NCBI GenBank assembly: GCA_964019335.1
Contig: OZ025750.1
Span: 1-64,000 of the forward strand
Length of the DNA stretch: 64,000 nucleotides
Source: Diplonema japonicum
Lineage: Eukaryota; Euglenozoa; Diplonemea; Diplonemida; Diplonemidae
Direction of reading: 5' to 3'
The position numbers and the translations under genes were made by a program. The stretch's first letter is position 1; each line of letters starts with the position of its first letter. The notes beneath the pieces were generated by a model. That model saw only the letters and a program-made list of their open reading frames with translations. It made no database searches and was not told the DNA's origin. Shown piece after piece: positions 19,330 through 29,200 of this stretch.

Positions 19330-20300
19330 AGACAACTTTATTATTTCGGAAGAGGAAGGGGACGAGACACACGAGCGTGTGAACAAGAGACCAACAACAG
19401 ACGAAGTCACATGCGACGCGTGCGGTGCGGAGGAGGACGAGAGCAACATGCTGCGACACGCACTATGGGAATGCAGTGTGGCGAAGGAGGTGCAACAGAA
19501 GGAAGTACATGCAGAAGTAGTGGCCAACAAGACGGAAATGCCAATCTGCATGCAGCTACATGGAACGCTCCCGCGTGGTCACCGATCACACCAACACCGG
19601 CTGAGGAAGACGCAGTAGTACTTGCTGGAAGTGGTGGCAAAACGAGACCAGCTTCTCCAGGACAAGAGAATGCTAGAAACGTACACGACGCACCCCTGGG
19701 AACAGATAACGGAAGGAAACGCTCATGCGCCACCTGAATGGAAGGAGCTGAGGAAGCATGTGAGCGGGAGCCTGATGATGAAGCACGGTGAAGACATCGT
19801 CAAGTGGCTCAAAAAGCTGAAGTGGTACGATGGACCGAGGAAGACGACAGTCACCACAATGGAACTCGTACTAGACTTCGAGAACACGCTGGGCGTCGAG
19901 CCGATCACGGGGAAGAAGGGTGATCTAGACATGATACAGAAGAAAGCGCGGAGTTTCCACGGCCTCCTGGAAAGAATCCAAGAAGGGTGGGACACAGCAC
20001 GCATACAGAAGAAGGTCAGAGGCAAGCGGATCTTCCCAGCGGAGAGCAAGAAGAACCACGCGCTTAGAACCATAGGTGCGAAGAAGAGTCTGGGATGGAA
20101 CGAAGGCCAGTTTTTGCATCAGAGAAAACCAAGAAGGACCTTAAGAAACTGGGCAGAAAGTGGCAGAAAGAGAGGATACTTTGAGAAAGGCAACACAGCC
20201 AAAAAAGAAAGAAAGGCCGAGGCCCCAGAAGGGAGAAAGGGGTAGATAAGTAAAGACAAGGGGGACGTTCCAAAACAGGAACCTCCTTTATCTCATCACA
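19330..20300 (+). mobile_element. LINE-4 fragment (5'-truncated)
   Basis: Two frames give the end of a fourth LINE family. The first has a zinc finger CDACGAEEDESNMLRHALWEC (C-x2-C-x12-H-x4-C) and GTLPRGH. After a frame shift near 19615 comes the conserved C-terminal domain: LKKLKWYDG, TMELVLDFENTLG, FPAESKKNHALRTIGAKKS, to TAG 20243-20245. The 3' end (acctcctttatctcat) resembles the LINE-3 terminus. No reverse transcriptase remains in this copy. Confidence 0.8.
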
Positions 20301-20314
20301 TTATTTTCCACTTA

Positions 20315-21540
20315 CTGTAAAACAAAAATCCACCGGAAGATAAAATATCCGGACCGCCGAAACATCCGGTGGTTTCTTCCGGACATTTTATCTTCCGGAC
20401 ATTCTTTTGGGCACTTTTCTAAGGGGGTACCTAGCCTGACCTACGCACTGCCCCCTCTGTCTGGAAAACTTATATTTCTGTTGCAAGAGTCTTAAGAACG
20501 GCAAAAATAAAATTCAAATTAACTCCAGCCTTTTGGGGGGTGCAACACGAGGGACGGACCCGAGGTATTTCCTGCCGCGAGCTGGTTCTGTTTTTCCCGT
20601 GTAAATTAGCTGCGGGTGCAGTTTGCCACCAGTCAGGGAAACGCAAAACTGTCCGGTGACGGCGCGCTTGTCCTAAATCCCTAACCTTGACAACCTTGGG
20701 ACCCCTTTTCGTCTTCTTCCCAGCGGCAGCAGCTGGTCCATGTTCCAGGTCAACCGGCCTGATCTTTGTGAACCTCCTCGCTGCTTGGGTGTCTTTGGGG
20801 CTGCTAGACTTCCCTATTGTTGTCGGCTTGTGATGCCATGCTTGGAGCACAGCTGGTTGGCCCTCTGCATACAGGCAGATGTCCGACGCTGCTACCGGCA
20901 CCCCCCTTCCGTTCTGCATCTGGATCTAAACAAAGAGCCTTGTTGTTTCTTCCTAGTTCAGAAGAGGCTTGCGACCCGCAGTAACGGGTGCGGCAGGGGG
21001 ATCGACCTTGGAGCTACCAAAGCGGTGCTTCCAGTCTGATATACTGGACATTGGCTCCATGACGCAAACCCGCAAAAAATAAGAACAACCCTAAAGCAAG
21101 CACAAGAAATGGTTTGGTTCAACAAGCTTGTGGTAGAAGCAAACAATCAGGATCTGAGGTGTCTTTTAGTTCTTGGAAAAGTCCGTAATTCAATTCTCTG
21201 ATTTTTGTTTGATTTTCTCTTGCTATAGAAACTAGTTTCATCTGTTTTCGGGTCCAGCCCTTTAATAAAAGGGGGGTCCCAGGAAAAAAAGGAAGAAAAA
21301 ATATCCGGACCGCCAGAGCTTCCGGACATTATCCTTCGAACGGCCGCCCCGGGGCATCCTCTGCTCAACCCGGCGGACGTGGGAGGCCCTTCTTCGGAAG
21401 GTGCCAGTCGCTTGATCAGTGTCGTCGAATGCGCGCTATATTTTATATTTTATAAATACAGATAACAATCGATTGAAAGAAGAAGAACGTTTACCTAGAG
21501 CTTCCGGACATTTTTTCTTCCGGTGATTTTTGTTTAACAG
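20315..21540. mobile_element. Tc1/mariner-pogo-like transposon C
   Basis: Ends CTGTAAAACAAAAATC and GATTTTTGTTTAACAG are inverted repeats flanked by TA (20313-20314, 21541-21542). The subterminal region has several copies of atccggac/cttccggacatt in both orientations. Inside, the minus strand (about 20919-20470) keeps KKTKRGPKVVKVRDLG, shared with element A, but no catalytic part. A SINE-like element was inserted near its right end. Confidence 0.85.
21331..21496 (+). mobile_element. SINE-like element, copy 3 (5'-truncated)
   Basis: This copy starts in the GC-rich centre (cgaacggccgccccggggca) and runs to the 3' end gaagaagaacgtttacct. It is flanked by a perfect 16-bp duplication agagcttccggacatt (21315-21330 and 21497-21512). 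5' truncation plus a duplication of this size is the mark of target-primed reverse transcription. It is younger than the transposon it sits in. Confidence 0.9.
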
Positions 21541-21627
21541 TATTTGATTTTTCTTAGTAAAAAAAAAAAAAAAGAAAAAAAAAAGAAAAGCGAAGAGAGA
21601 GAGAGAAAAAAAAAGTACTGTAGAAAG

Positions 21628-21735
21628 TACAAACTGCATGAACGCAGAATCTTGGGGCACACCGCACGCAACGAACGAGAAGCTCAGCTCGGCCGAGTTG
21701 CGTCCCCTGTCAAGTAGACATCCTTTATCTCTTTT
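21628..21735 (+). mobile_element. 3' end fragment of a LINE-like element (family 5)
   Basis: Matches 14660-14830: aactgcatgaacgcagaatc ttgg... gttgcgtcccctgtcaagtaga, then catcctttatctctttt and a T-run. Same terminal style as LINE-3 and LINE-4. Confidence 0.5.
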
Positions 21736-21744
21736 ATATTTTCT

Positions 21745-21872
21745 TTTTTTTTGCAAGAACGAGTCTTTGACTTGTCTAAAACAAAAGGGGAACATTGGCA
21801 ACGTGCTCCGGGTTGACAAGCTTTTCCAGGTTTTTACCCGGCACGTACAAACAAGGGCCAGTTCCTCTTTTT
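21745..21872 (+). repeat. Dispersed repeat, short form
   Basis: gcaagaacgagtctttgact tgtcta... gttgacaagcttttccaggt ttttacccggcacgtacaaacaa, then gggccagttcctc and a T-run. It returns on the minus strand at 41100-40790, where the copy is longer. Possibly a fragment of a mobile element. Confidence 0.6.
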
Positions 21873-21979
21873 TTTCTTTTTTTTTTTTTCTTTTCTTTTT
21901 TGTAATACTTTCGTTTAGTTTTTCATTTTTTTTCCAATTCGAGAAAAAAAAAAAAAAAAAGAAAAAAAAAGGTGGAACT

Positions 21980-22618
21980 ATGGCATGGAAATCTCGACTT
22001 TACGGGATGGCGACTGACATGCGGTACTTCGTTGTTGGGTGGGTTGGGGGAAATTGGGCTTCCTGCTACATCGACGTGTGCGAAGTAAAAGGGCGGTCGA
22101 TGGACCCATCTCTGAGCGAAAACAGAGGCGACAGGGTTGTGGTTCTGAAGCACGGGTATCCAAAGAACGATCTTTTAAAGGGAAAAGTGTACACCATCCG
22201 CAATCCATCCGACCCAGAAAAGACCATCATTAAAAGGCTTGTGGGAACTGAGGGAGAACGTTATTACTGCAACGGAAGGGGTCCCGTAACGGTCCCACAA
22301 GGACACATTTGGGTAGAGGGTGACAACAGCCTCTTTTCGGAAGACTCCAGGTACTACGGTGCAATCCCCGCGGGGCTCGTTATAGGCGAAGCGAAAGGCA
22401 TAATCTGGCCGTTCTCGGCAGCTAGCCGTATTCCTGACTTCGACATTTCAGGCAGGGAGTACCAGGAGCCCCCACCGCCCTTGGTGCTACCTGAACAACC
22501 TGCCCCCTCCGACGCGCTCATAGATGATCATGACTACCCTTACCAACCTTCCGACATCTGTGCAACTGATGTTGACATGCCTGAGGAGGCTGCCGACGCC
22601 CCTTCGACATCTGATTAG
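21980..22618 (+). CDS. IMP2: Mitochondrial inner membrane protease subunit 2-like signal peptidase
   Basis: A 212-residue S26-family serine peptidase. In mitochondria IMP subunits remove sorting signals from proteins delivered to the intermembrane space. The catalytic serine is S40 in VKGRSMDPSL and the general-base lysine is K85 in TIIKRLVG; GDRVVV, GHIWVEGDNS and SEDSRYYGAIPAGLVIG are further family boxes in order. A weakly hydrophobic segment before S40 (FVVGWVGGNWASCYI) is the expected membrane anchor. An acidic, Pro-rich tail of about 55 residues after the domain is unusual. The start is the ATG after an A-run and ggtggaact; the frame is open further upstream but only in homopolymers. 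IMP2 is preferred over IMP1 on the general look of the boxes, without alignment. Confidence 0.88.
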   Translation: MAWKSRLYGMATDMRYFVVGWVGGNWASCYIDVCEVKGRSMDPSLSENRGDRVVVLKHGYPKNDLLKGKVYTIRNPSDPEKTIIKRLVGTEGERYYCNGRGPVTVPQGHIWVEGDNSLFSEDSRYYGAIPAGLVIGEAKGIIWPFSAASRIPDFDISGREYQEPPPPLVLPEQPAPSDALIDDHDYPYQPSDICATDVDMPEEAADAPSTSD

Positions 22619-22746
22619 TCTTTTTATTTCATTTTTTTGCCCCCGTTTTCGTCTTTTATTGCCACCCCCCCCCCCCCCCTCTTTGTGTGGATGATCGGGG
22701 GGGGGAATAAAAAGGAAGCCGCCGAAGTAATAGGTAATTTGTAACC

Positions 22747-23664
22747 ATGCCCCATGTGCCCTTGGCTGTGGTTCTCACAGCATGGCTTCTCGCGTCAGTA
22801 TGCGACGGTAAAGGCAGCGGCCTGTTCATGACAAGGGCGTACCGGGCCCCAAGGGGTGCGGTGTACAGCTTGAGCACCAAGGAGGGAGGGTTCCAGACCA
22901 GCAACGTGTACCACAGGTACGCAGGGTCCCATACGTATTTCCTCCACTCCCGAGGGTCCCTGCACAGAGCAGCAGGGAGAGAACACTGTGACGAGGTGAA
23001 GCTGAACCCTGGGGCAACAAAACAATGGGTGGTAGCGCAGGTGGTTCTAAGCCCTGTGGAGGAGCTGACAATGGAGGGCTTGGAAGTGGACTTGGTGAGG
23101 GAGATTGCATACAGGGCCGGGTGTGGGCACCACCCCACTCAGGTGGTAATCAGCCTGAAATGCATCTTTCTCGATGTGGACAAAATGGAAATCAGCGAGG
23201 AGGACGCAACAACACCTTCCCTCTGCGCCGTGACAGGGACGGAACAGACAAGAGCAAGACGCCGGCTGCTTCAAAAGGAAAGCGAACACCCGCAACATCC
23301 GATGATTGTGGAGATCTTCGTTGGCGCCACTGGGAGAGAACATGCAGAGGAGCTCTCCGCCATCATCACCGCATTGACAACAGATGCCAGCAGCTCACTG
23401 GCAACCGCTTACTCCCTAAGGGCCTCGTCGTTCCTGACAAAGATATTCGATGGCACGGAAGAAGCTGGCAGTGGTGATGATGATGAGGAAGAAATCGATG
23501 AATTCGGGTTCTGGTTTTTCGTTTGTATAGTACTCATAGCGGCCGTCGTGTGTGGGGACTGTTGTGGTGCGGTGTTGCGCGCTATCTGTCGAAACACAAG
23601 AAACAAGGCACTCTTGGCTGCCTTTATTGCGATTTTGTTTTTCTGGTTTGCTGTGAATCTCTAA
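22747..23664 (+). CDS. Secretory-pathway membrane protein of unknown family
   Basis: A 305-residue protein with a signal peptide (MPHVPLAVVLTAWLLASVCDG), a lumenal or extracellular domain of about 230 residues with few cysteines, an acidic patch (GDDDEEEIDE) and two C-terminal hydrophobic segments: FGFWFFVCIVLIAAVVCGDC and ALLAAFIAILFFWFAVNL, with a short basic loop (RAICRNTRNK) between. The ATG at 22747 is in a clean context (gtaaccATG) 100 nt after a pyrimidine tract. I do not recognise the ectodomain. It is single-copy in the window and lies 128 nt after the peptidase gene on the same strand. The LINE-1 SL-like start follows its stop codon by 10 nt, so its 3' untranslated region is probably displaced. 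Confidence 0.8.
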   Translation: MPHVPLAVVLTAWLLASVCDGKGSGLFMTRAYRAPRGAVYSLSTKEGGFQTSNVYHRYAGSHTYFLHSRGSLHRAAGREHCDEVKLNPGATKQWVVAQVVLSPVEELTMEGLEVDLVREIAYRAGCGHHPTQVVISLKCIFLDVDKMEISEEDATTPSLCAVTGTEQTRARRRLLQKESEHPQHPMIVEIFVGATGREHAEELSAIITALTTDASSSLATAYSLRASSFLTKIFDGTEEAGSGDDDEEEIDEFGFWFFVCIVLIAAVVCGDCCGAVLRAICRNTRNKALLAAFIAILFFWFAVNL

Positions 23665-23674
23665 ATCTTTTTCC

Positions 23675-23712
23675 ACCAACGATTCTAAAGCTACAGTTTC
23701 TGTACTTTATTG
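23675..23712 (+). other. Spliced-leader exon-like sequence at the start of LINE-1
   Basis: accaacgattctaaag then ctacagtttctgtactttat tg closely matches the diplonemid SL exon as remembered (about two differences in 38 nt), with the tail acagtttctgtactttattg common to diplonemids and close to kinetoplastids. GT follows (23713-23714). Downstream there is neither an obvious Sm site nor a T-run terminator, as an SL RNA gene would need; instead the LINE-1 leader begins. The likeliest reading is an SL exon captured when a trans-spliced LINE-1 RNA was reverse-transcribed. A decayed SL RNA gene is the alternative. Confidence 0.75.
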
Positions 23713-23799
23713 GTGTCCGACCGTGCCAATAAAGTTTCACTCAGTAACGGTTTGAAAAGAAAATACAAATATTGGAAGTAAAGAACGCGACATCAAGGT

Positions 23800-23945
23800 T
23801 CAACGGAAGTGTAGTCGTTTAAAAGAAGTGTAAAGGTTTGAAGGAAGTATAAAAGTTAACGGAGTTCAACGGAAGTGTAAGGTTTAACGGAAGTGTAAGG
23901 TTTAACGGAAGTGCATAGGTTTAAGAAGTGTAAAAGTTTCGGGAT
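23800..23945 (+). repeat. Tandem repeats in the LINE-1 leader
   Basis: About eight imperfect copies of a 17-18 bp unit (ggtttaacggaagtgtaa and variants with gaagtgtaaa). It lies between the SL-like exon and the ORF1 start. Tandem 5' repeats are known as promoter units in some LINEs; here their role is unknown. Confidence 0.7.
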
Positions 23946-24046
23946 TAGTGCAAAGGAGTGAAGGAAAAGAAAGGAGAGGAGAACGCAAGCATCACATCAG
24001 TATCTGCATCGTAAACATCAACATCAGCGATCCAGACGCATCAGCC

Positions 24047-26266
24047 ATGGACATCTTTAAAGCAATGAAGGGCTTCGGGATGACGGCGCACAGGAGGGCG
24101 TACGGGAACGGGAACGGGAACTCCTTCTACGGAGTGGTCGGGGAGAAGACGGGGAAGAAGGGGAGCGACATTAGACGCCGCATGGTACAGGAGTTGCGAG
24201 GGAGCGAAGAATACCGGGTGAACGTCACCGGGGACTACGATGCCTACTGCACCCAGCACGCGAAGGAAGGCACCGCCGCCGACCTGGTCACCATCCAGGC
24301 CACCGCCCGCGCATGGAAGATCGACATCCGCTTAATGGCAGTCGAAAACGGCGCCCTCACAGTCTCCCCTATCTCGGGAGAGTCCAAAAAGCTGCCCATC
24401 CACGTCGCCTTCGACGGCCGGGCTTACCTCAACGCGTCAGAACCGTTCAACGTGAACGTTCTGAAGAAAGTAGTGCAGGAGTTCAAGCTGCCACGGGTAG
24501 GCATCCCGACCTCAGACGGCGAGGCGAGAGCCTGGAGAGGGCCGAGCAGCAAACCGCCGCAGAAACAACCGCAGGCAGCGAAACGCTGGTCCCTGGAGCA
24601 AGGGCAGTTTGACCAGTCCTTCGTGACGTGGGATGAGCTGGTGGCGGGAAAGGACGGCGTTGCCATCGCAACCGAGGAGAACGTGAAGGAGGCCGAGAAG
24701 ATGGCATGGGACGGGAACAAAGCGCTCATCCTGAAGCGCCGCGGCACAGGACGGGATGAGTACGACGTTGTACTCAAGGCGGAAGGAGAGTTCACGAACA
24801 GGAAGATGTTCCTACTGGCAGTGAGCGGGAGGATTGCCATGCGCACATCAAGTGACACAGTGGACATCAACCTGGGGGCAAGATTCGCGCGGGTCGCGAT
24901 TATCTTCTCGAAAGCGCACGCCTCGGCCCAGACGTGGGAGAATATAACCTCCCAACCCCGAAAGCTCCTCCGGGACTTGAACTGCAAGACAATCCACAGG
25001 ATCGACAAGATCGTGGAGGGTCCGACCCCGAGGGTAGACGTACTGGTGACGGTCCCGAAAAGCAGCCTCGACAGATTCGTGAACACGTCCGGAAGGGGAG
25101 GGATCTTCGTTAGACCGAAGGATGTGCCGAGATCCCCCGTCGCTTGGCTCCCGAAGGAAACCACTTTAAAGGAAGCGCTCGAATTGGCAGAAGCGGAAAA
25201 GCAGGGGTTAGCGATTCGTGAGTCGGACTGCCGCCTCGGTGTGAGGACGTCGGAGGGGGAGAAGACCGCGCTCCTTGACAAGGTGTTGGGCGAGGATGAA
25301 CGACAGCGCGGACAACATGGGGAGCCGAGGTGGCGTCTGACGGGCCTGTACGGACAGTGCGGTGTGGAGCACGTGGAACTGATACTCCGCACCATGAAAT
25401 GGGATGCCGTTCCTCTACACGGCGGCTGGAGCAACGACGGGAGGTGCTGGTACATTCGGGGAGGCAAACCCCCTACCACGACGCTGAGAATCACATCCCC
25501 GACAGGGCTGATCCTCCACTGCAGGATAGCACCCGACATGGGGGGCCCGCCCACTAAAAAGACACCGACTGCACAGTCCTGGGGAAGACCGAAGACAGGG
25601 ACCACAGCCACAGGCAAATCCTACCTAGGCGCAGTGACGGGGTCCACCCAGCCCGGCCACAAACCACCTGCTACAGGGAAGAAGACCGCTCCCCCGAAAA
25701 AGACTGCCCCTCTGAAGTCCGGGAAGGCGCCCACAGCGACGGGAAAATCAGGTACCCCGGTAGTGGAAGACCGCCTCACAGCAATCGAAAATGCGATCCG
25801 CAAGCTGGCGGGGGAACCGAGCAGAGACGACGAGCCATCTGCGGAAGTGATCGAACTGCGGAGAGAGAACGCGCAGCTGCGAGGGGAGGTCCAGCAGATG
25901 CGCACCCAGATGGCAGCTCTCACCGAGCAGATAAAAGCCCTCACGGAGGCGACGATCTCGAGACTGGACAAGGACCAGCCCCGTTCGCTAACCGAGGAGG
26001 GAGAAAACGACGACATGGAGACGGAGGATGACTTGGGTCCCCCCCCGACTGACGATGACACCGACATCGACCTAGATGAGGGCACCGACATCAACGACTG
26101 CCTGGGCAAAGGCATATGCCACGTCTACAACGGGACATACCAATACTGGAAGGGGGTGTGCCACTACTGCAACGGGAATATCACGAAAAACAACCCAGCA
26201 CAGTCCTGCATAATATTAGACTGCAATAGGGTAAAGTGCCGCGGATGCGAGCAAAGCGAGCAGTGA
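24047..26266 (+). CDS. LINE-1 ORF1 with OTU-like N-terminus, coiled coil and Cys-rich end
   Basis: The frame is intact for 739 residues. The first about 130 residues resemble an OTU-type fold: GNGNSFYGVV where OTU proteases have DGNCxFxA, then AADLVTIQATARAWKIDIRL and LPIHVAFDG. The usual catalytic Cys is Ser, so if it is OTU it may be inactive. A central region of unknown fold follows, then KSYLGAVT and Lys/Pro-rich linkers, a coiled coil (EVIELRRENAQLRGEVQQMR) at about 600-650, an acidic stretch, and a Cys-rich end (GICHVYNG...GVCHYCNGN... CNRVKCRGC) like a zinc-binding domain. OTU domains are known in some LINE proteins. ATG 24047 is in a good context (cagccATGg). The frame is open upstream to 23948. 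Confidence 0.8.
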   Translation: MDIFKAMKGFGMTAHRRAYGNGNGNSFYGVVGEKTGKKGSDIRRRMVQELRGSEEYRVNVTGDYDAYCTQHAKEGTAADLVTIQATARAWKIDIRLMAVENGALTVSPISGESKKLPIHVAFDGRAYLNASEPFNVNVLKKVVQEFKLPRVGIPTSDGEARAWRGPSSKPPQKQPQAAKRWSLEQGQFDQSFVTWDELVAGKDGVAIATEENVKEAEKMAWDGNKALILKRRGTGRDEYDVVLKAEGEFTNRKMFLLAVSGRIAMRTSSDTVDINLGARFARVAIIFSKAHASAQTWENITSQPRKLLRDLNCKTIHRIDKIVEGPTPRVDVLVTVPKSSLDRFVNTSGRGGIFVRPKDVPRSPVAWLPKETTLKEALELAEAEKQGLAIRESDCRLGVRTSEGEKTALLDKVLGEDERQRGQHGEPRWRLTGLYGQCGVEHVELILRTMKWDAVPLHGGWSNDGRCWYIRGGKPPTTTLRITSPTGLILHCRIAPDMGGPPTKKTPTAQSWGRPKTGTTATGKSYLGAVTGSTQPGHKPPATGKKTAPPKKTAPLKSGKAPTATGKSGTPVVEDRLTAIENAIRKLAGEPSRDDEPSAEVIELRRENAQLRGEVQQMRTQMAALTEQIKALTEATISRLDKDQPRSLTEEGENDDMETEDDLGPPPTDDDTDIDLDEGTDINDCLGKGICHVYNGTYQYWKGVCHYCNGNITKNNPAQSCIILDCNRVKCRGCEQSEQ

Positions 26267-26269
26267 CTA
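26264..26269 (+). promoter_or_regulatory. Possible readthrough stop TGA-CTA between LINE-1 ORF1 and ORF2
   Basis: The ORF1 stop TGA is followed by CTAC. The next codons stay in the same frame without a further stop through the linker, the 2A-like motif and the endonuclease, to TAG 27239. UGA followed by CUA is a known leaky context in several viral and cellular genes. So ORF2 could be made by readthrough. Confidence 0.55.
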
Positions 26270-29200
26270 CAGGGGAACTCCCCCCAAACCCACCCTTCAA
26301 ACCCATTCCCTCCCCCCCTTTCCCGTCCATCCAAATACAATCCGATACGCCTATCTGACAAGAAATTTGAACGCCTCATCGAACAAGGTGTCGAACCCCA
26401 CCCCGGACCAGAGCCAGGACCAGAGAGTTTCACCATTTTCACACACAACGGCTCAGCACTAAACAACCGGCTGGGTGAGTACTCTACTGTCCTCCCGGAC
26501 GCATTCTGCATCCAAGAAACTGCCCTCACAGCACAGACTCAGATGGAGATTGAACACGTGCTGAGAGATGATGTTTGGGGCAAACAATACACCAGATTCT
26601 GGAGCAAACCTCAGCCGGGGAGGGAGACCAAGGGTGTCACGTCTCTGACGATAGCGAAGCGGGGCGGACTAGGAACCTTTGTGAAAAAACCACGGACAGC
26701 GGTGGTCTGTGAAACGGCTGGGCCGCACAAGGACAGATGGTCACACGTGAAAATCTCACTTGATGGGAACAAGCGATGGCTTCATCTGGTGAATGTATAC
26801 TGCCACTCAGGACAAGACCCGACGAAGGCGAAGTACCGTGAGGAGCTTCTCCATTACCTACTACACCGACTCAAGTTCGAGCTGGGAGACGTGCCGGTGG
26901 CCGTGATGGGTGACTTCAACACGGACGAAACCCGTTCCGCCACGCTAAGGAGGGCTCTACAGACGGACTGGGTAGACGCCGCTGCGTTCTGTGCTCGGAG
27001 GGATGGAGTGCAGGTAGAGAGCACGCTTGTCAGAACCAACTGCAGTACGCGGGTGGATAGGGTACTGTTGAACAACATCGCGGCCCAGGGGCTCGAACAC
27101 TGTGGAGTAAACGAGGCTATCTCCGGGTCGGACCACCGATGCCTGTCGGTAACACTCAACATCCCAGCCTTCCGACAAGAAGTCCTAAGATACACCGTCC
27201 CGCAGGAGATACCGAAGACCAAGAGGCACCCACCGGAGTAGCGGAGACACTGATGCAGAAGTCGAAATACCGTGAGTTCATTACGGCGCAGAAGCCCACC
27301 GAAGCGTTCTCGGAGATAGCAGACCTCGCGGAGCAGTACCTACTACATGGATACGTGGGTCCGGTGCGCAGCGTATACACCGGGAGAGGCAAGGTTCGGG
27401 AGCCTACGAAGTCGGAGCTGAGTGCGAGGTCTACGGAGTCGACAGTTGGGGCGGCAACAAATCGACAACAACGACTTGAGAAGTTGAAGCTCAAAATCCG
27501 AAGCGCAAAACAGCAAATGTTAAAGCTCTATGAGGGCGGGCACTGCGGGCCGCTCCCAGTAGAGGTACGGAACGTTGGGGGAAGAGCTGAAGGTCGAGTC
27601 CTGCAAGACCGACGCGGCAGGGAGTATTGATAGCATCAGGGGAGAGCTGGAAATAGCTGAAGACCACGCCCAGGGAATGTTATCGGAGCTGCTCCTACAA
27701 CGCAAGAACATGCAGGCGTACGAACGTTCAATACGCTCAGACTTTGGGAAGGAGCGCAGACACATCACGGCCTGGGTCAGAGACCGCCCAAACCAGAAGA
27801 CAGATGTGGTTGAGACAGCAGACGGCGGGGTGACCGCAAACCTACGGAAGATGGACGAGGTGATGCGGGATGCTTGGTCGGGCATCTTTTCTGCGCGGAC
27901 ACCAGAAGACGAGCCGCAGTACGAACGATTCGCACAACGCTACAGGGACTTAATCAAGAAAACCCCAATGACGCGGACCCCGATCACAGCAGAGCGGCTA
28001 AGAGAAGTGGTCAAAAAGAAGCCGGAGAAGGGAGCCTGTGGCGTAGACGGCTGGCGAATGAGTGAGCTGAAACGTCTCCCGGTGAGCATCCTGAAGGCCT
28101 TCGCAGACCTCTTCAACCTGATTGAGGAGACGGGCCAGTGGCCGAGACAGATCACGACAGCCCTGGTGTCACTGATACCAAAGGGTGAAGGGTCAGCACC
28201 GCTGAACCACCGACCCATCACAGTGACCAGCACCATCTACCGCTTGTGGGCGTGTACGAGGCTGAAGGATGTCCTTGACTGGCAGGAACGTTGGATCACG
28301 CCGAGACAGCACGGGTTTAGGCCCAAGCACAGTACGACAACAGCCCTCATGGAACTGTGTACCAAGCTGGAGCTGGCTTTGGTGGAAGGAGAGCCTCTGG
28401 AGGGACTAGCCCTGGATTTTGAAAGTGCTTCGACCTAGTCCCACAACAGCTGTCACTTGACCTCATGAACGCCCTGGGGATGGACGAGTCCATAGGGAAA
28501 GCACTCCAGGGGATGTATTCCCAGATCACAAGGAGGTTCAAGTACCCCATAGGAGTAGGTGACACATTTGAGGCCACAAACGGAATCCTCCAAGGGTGCC
28601 CGTTGTCGGTCATTGTCATCAACGCCCTTCTCTCCATCATGATACGGGCCATCGAGCAAGTAGCGCCGGACGCCGAGGTGCTAGCATATGCCGACGACGC
28701 TTACCTGTTAGCGAAGCTACGCGACTCCCTACAAGCAGCGGTCGAAGGGACTCTGGAGTTCTGCGACCTGACTGGCATGAAGGTCAACGAGGAAAAGACG
28801 GTTGGCTTTGGCACCGCAGAGGGTTACAAGTCGAGAGTCGTAGGAGACCGTACGGCGATTAGGAAAGGCTCGGTAGTTGCTGTACCTTACAAGACAGTGA
28901 CGGACTTCAAAGGGCTTGGCGTGAAGATCAACACGCGCAGGACAGGAACGAAATGGAACAGACCATCCACGGATGCACTTGACTCACTAGACCGGCTAGG
29001 GTGCACGAGATTAGCTTTCGAGACCAAAGCACACATGGTCAGCACGACAGTACTCCCGTCATGCCTCTACAGCGGGCCGTTCTCCCCCATGTGACGAGAC
29101 ACTCAAGAAGTTGTCAACGAGGGTAACATGCAAGCTGTGGGGCCCGCATCATCGTGGACGATCTCCAACCGCGGTCAACACGGTACTCTTGAAGGGGCAC

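Noticed and set aside
23675-23760. Functional SL RNA gene
   Set aside because: The exon part fits, but there is no visible Sm-type site or T-run end, it is single, and LINE-1 follows directly. Kept as an alternative only.
24424-25617. 397-codon minus-strand frame
   Set aside because: It mirrors LINE-1 ORF1; Ser/Pro-rich content is typical of the complement of a GC-rich coding strand.
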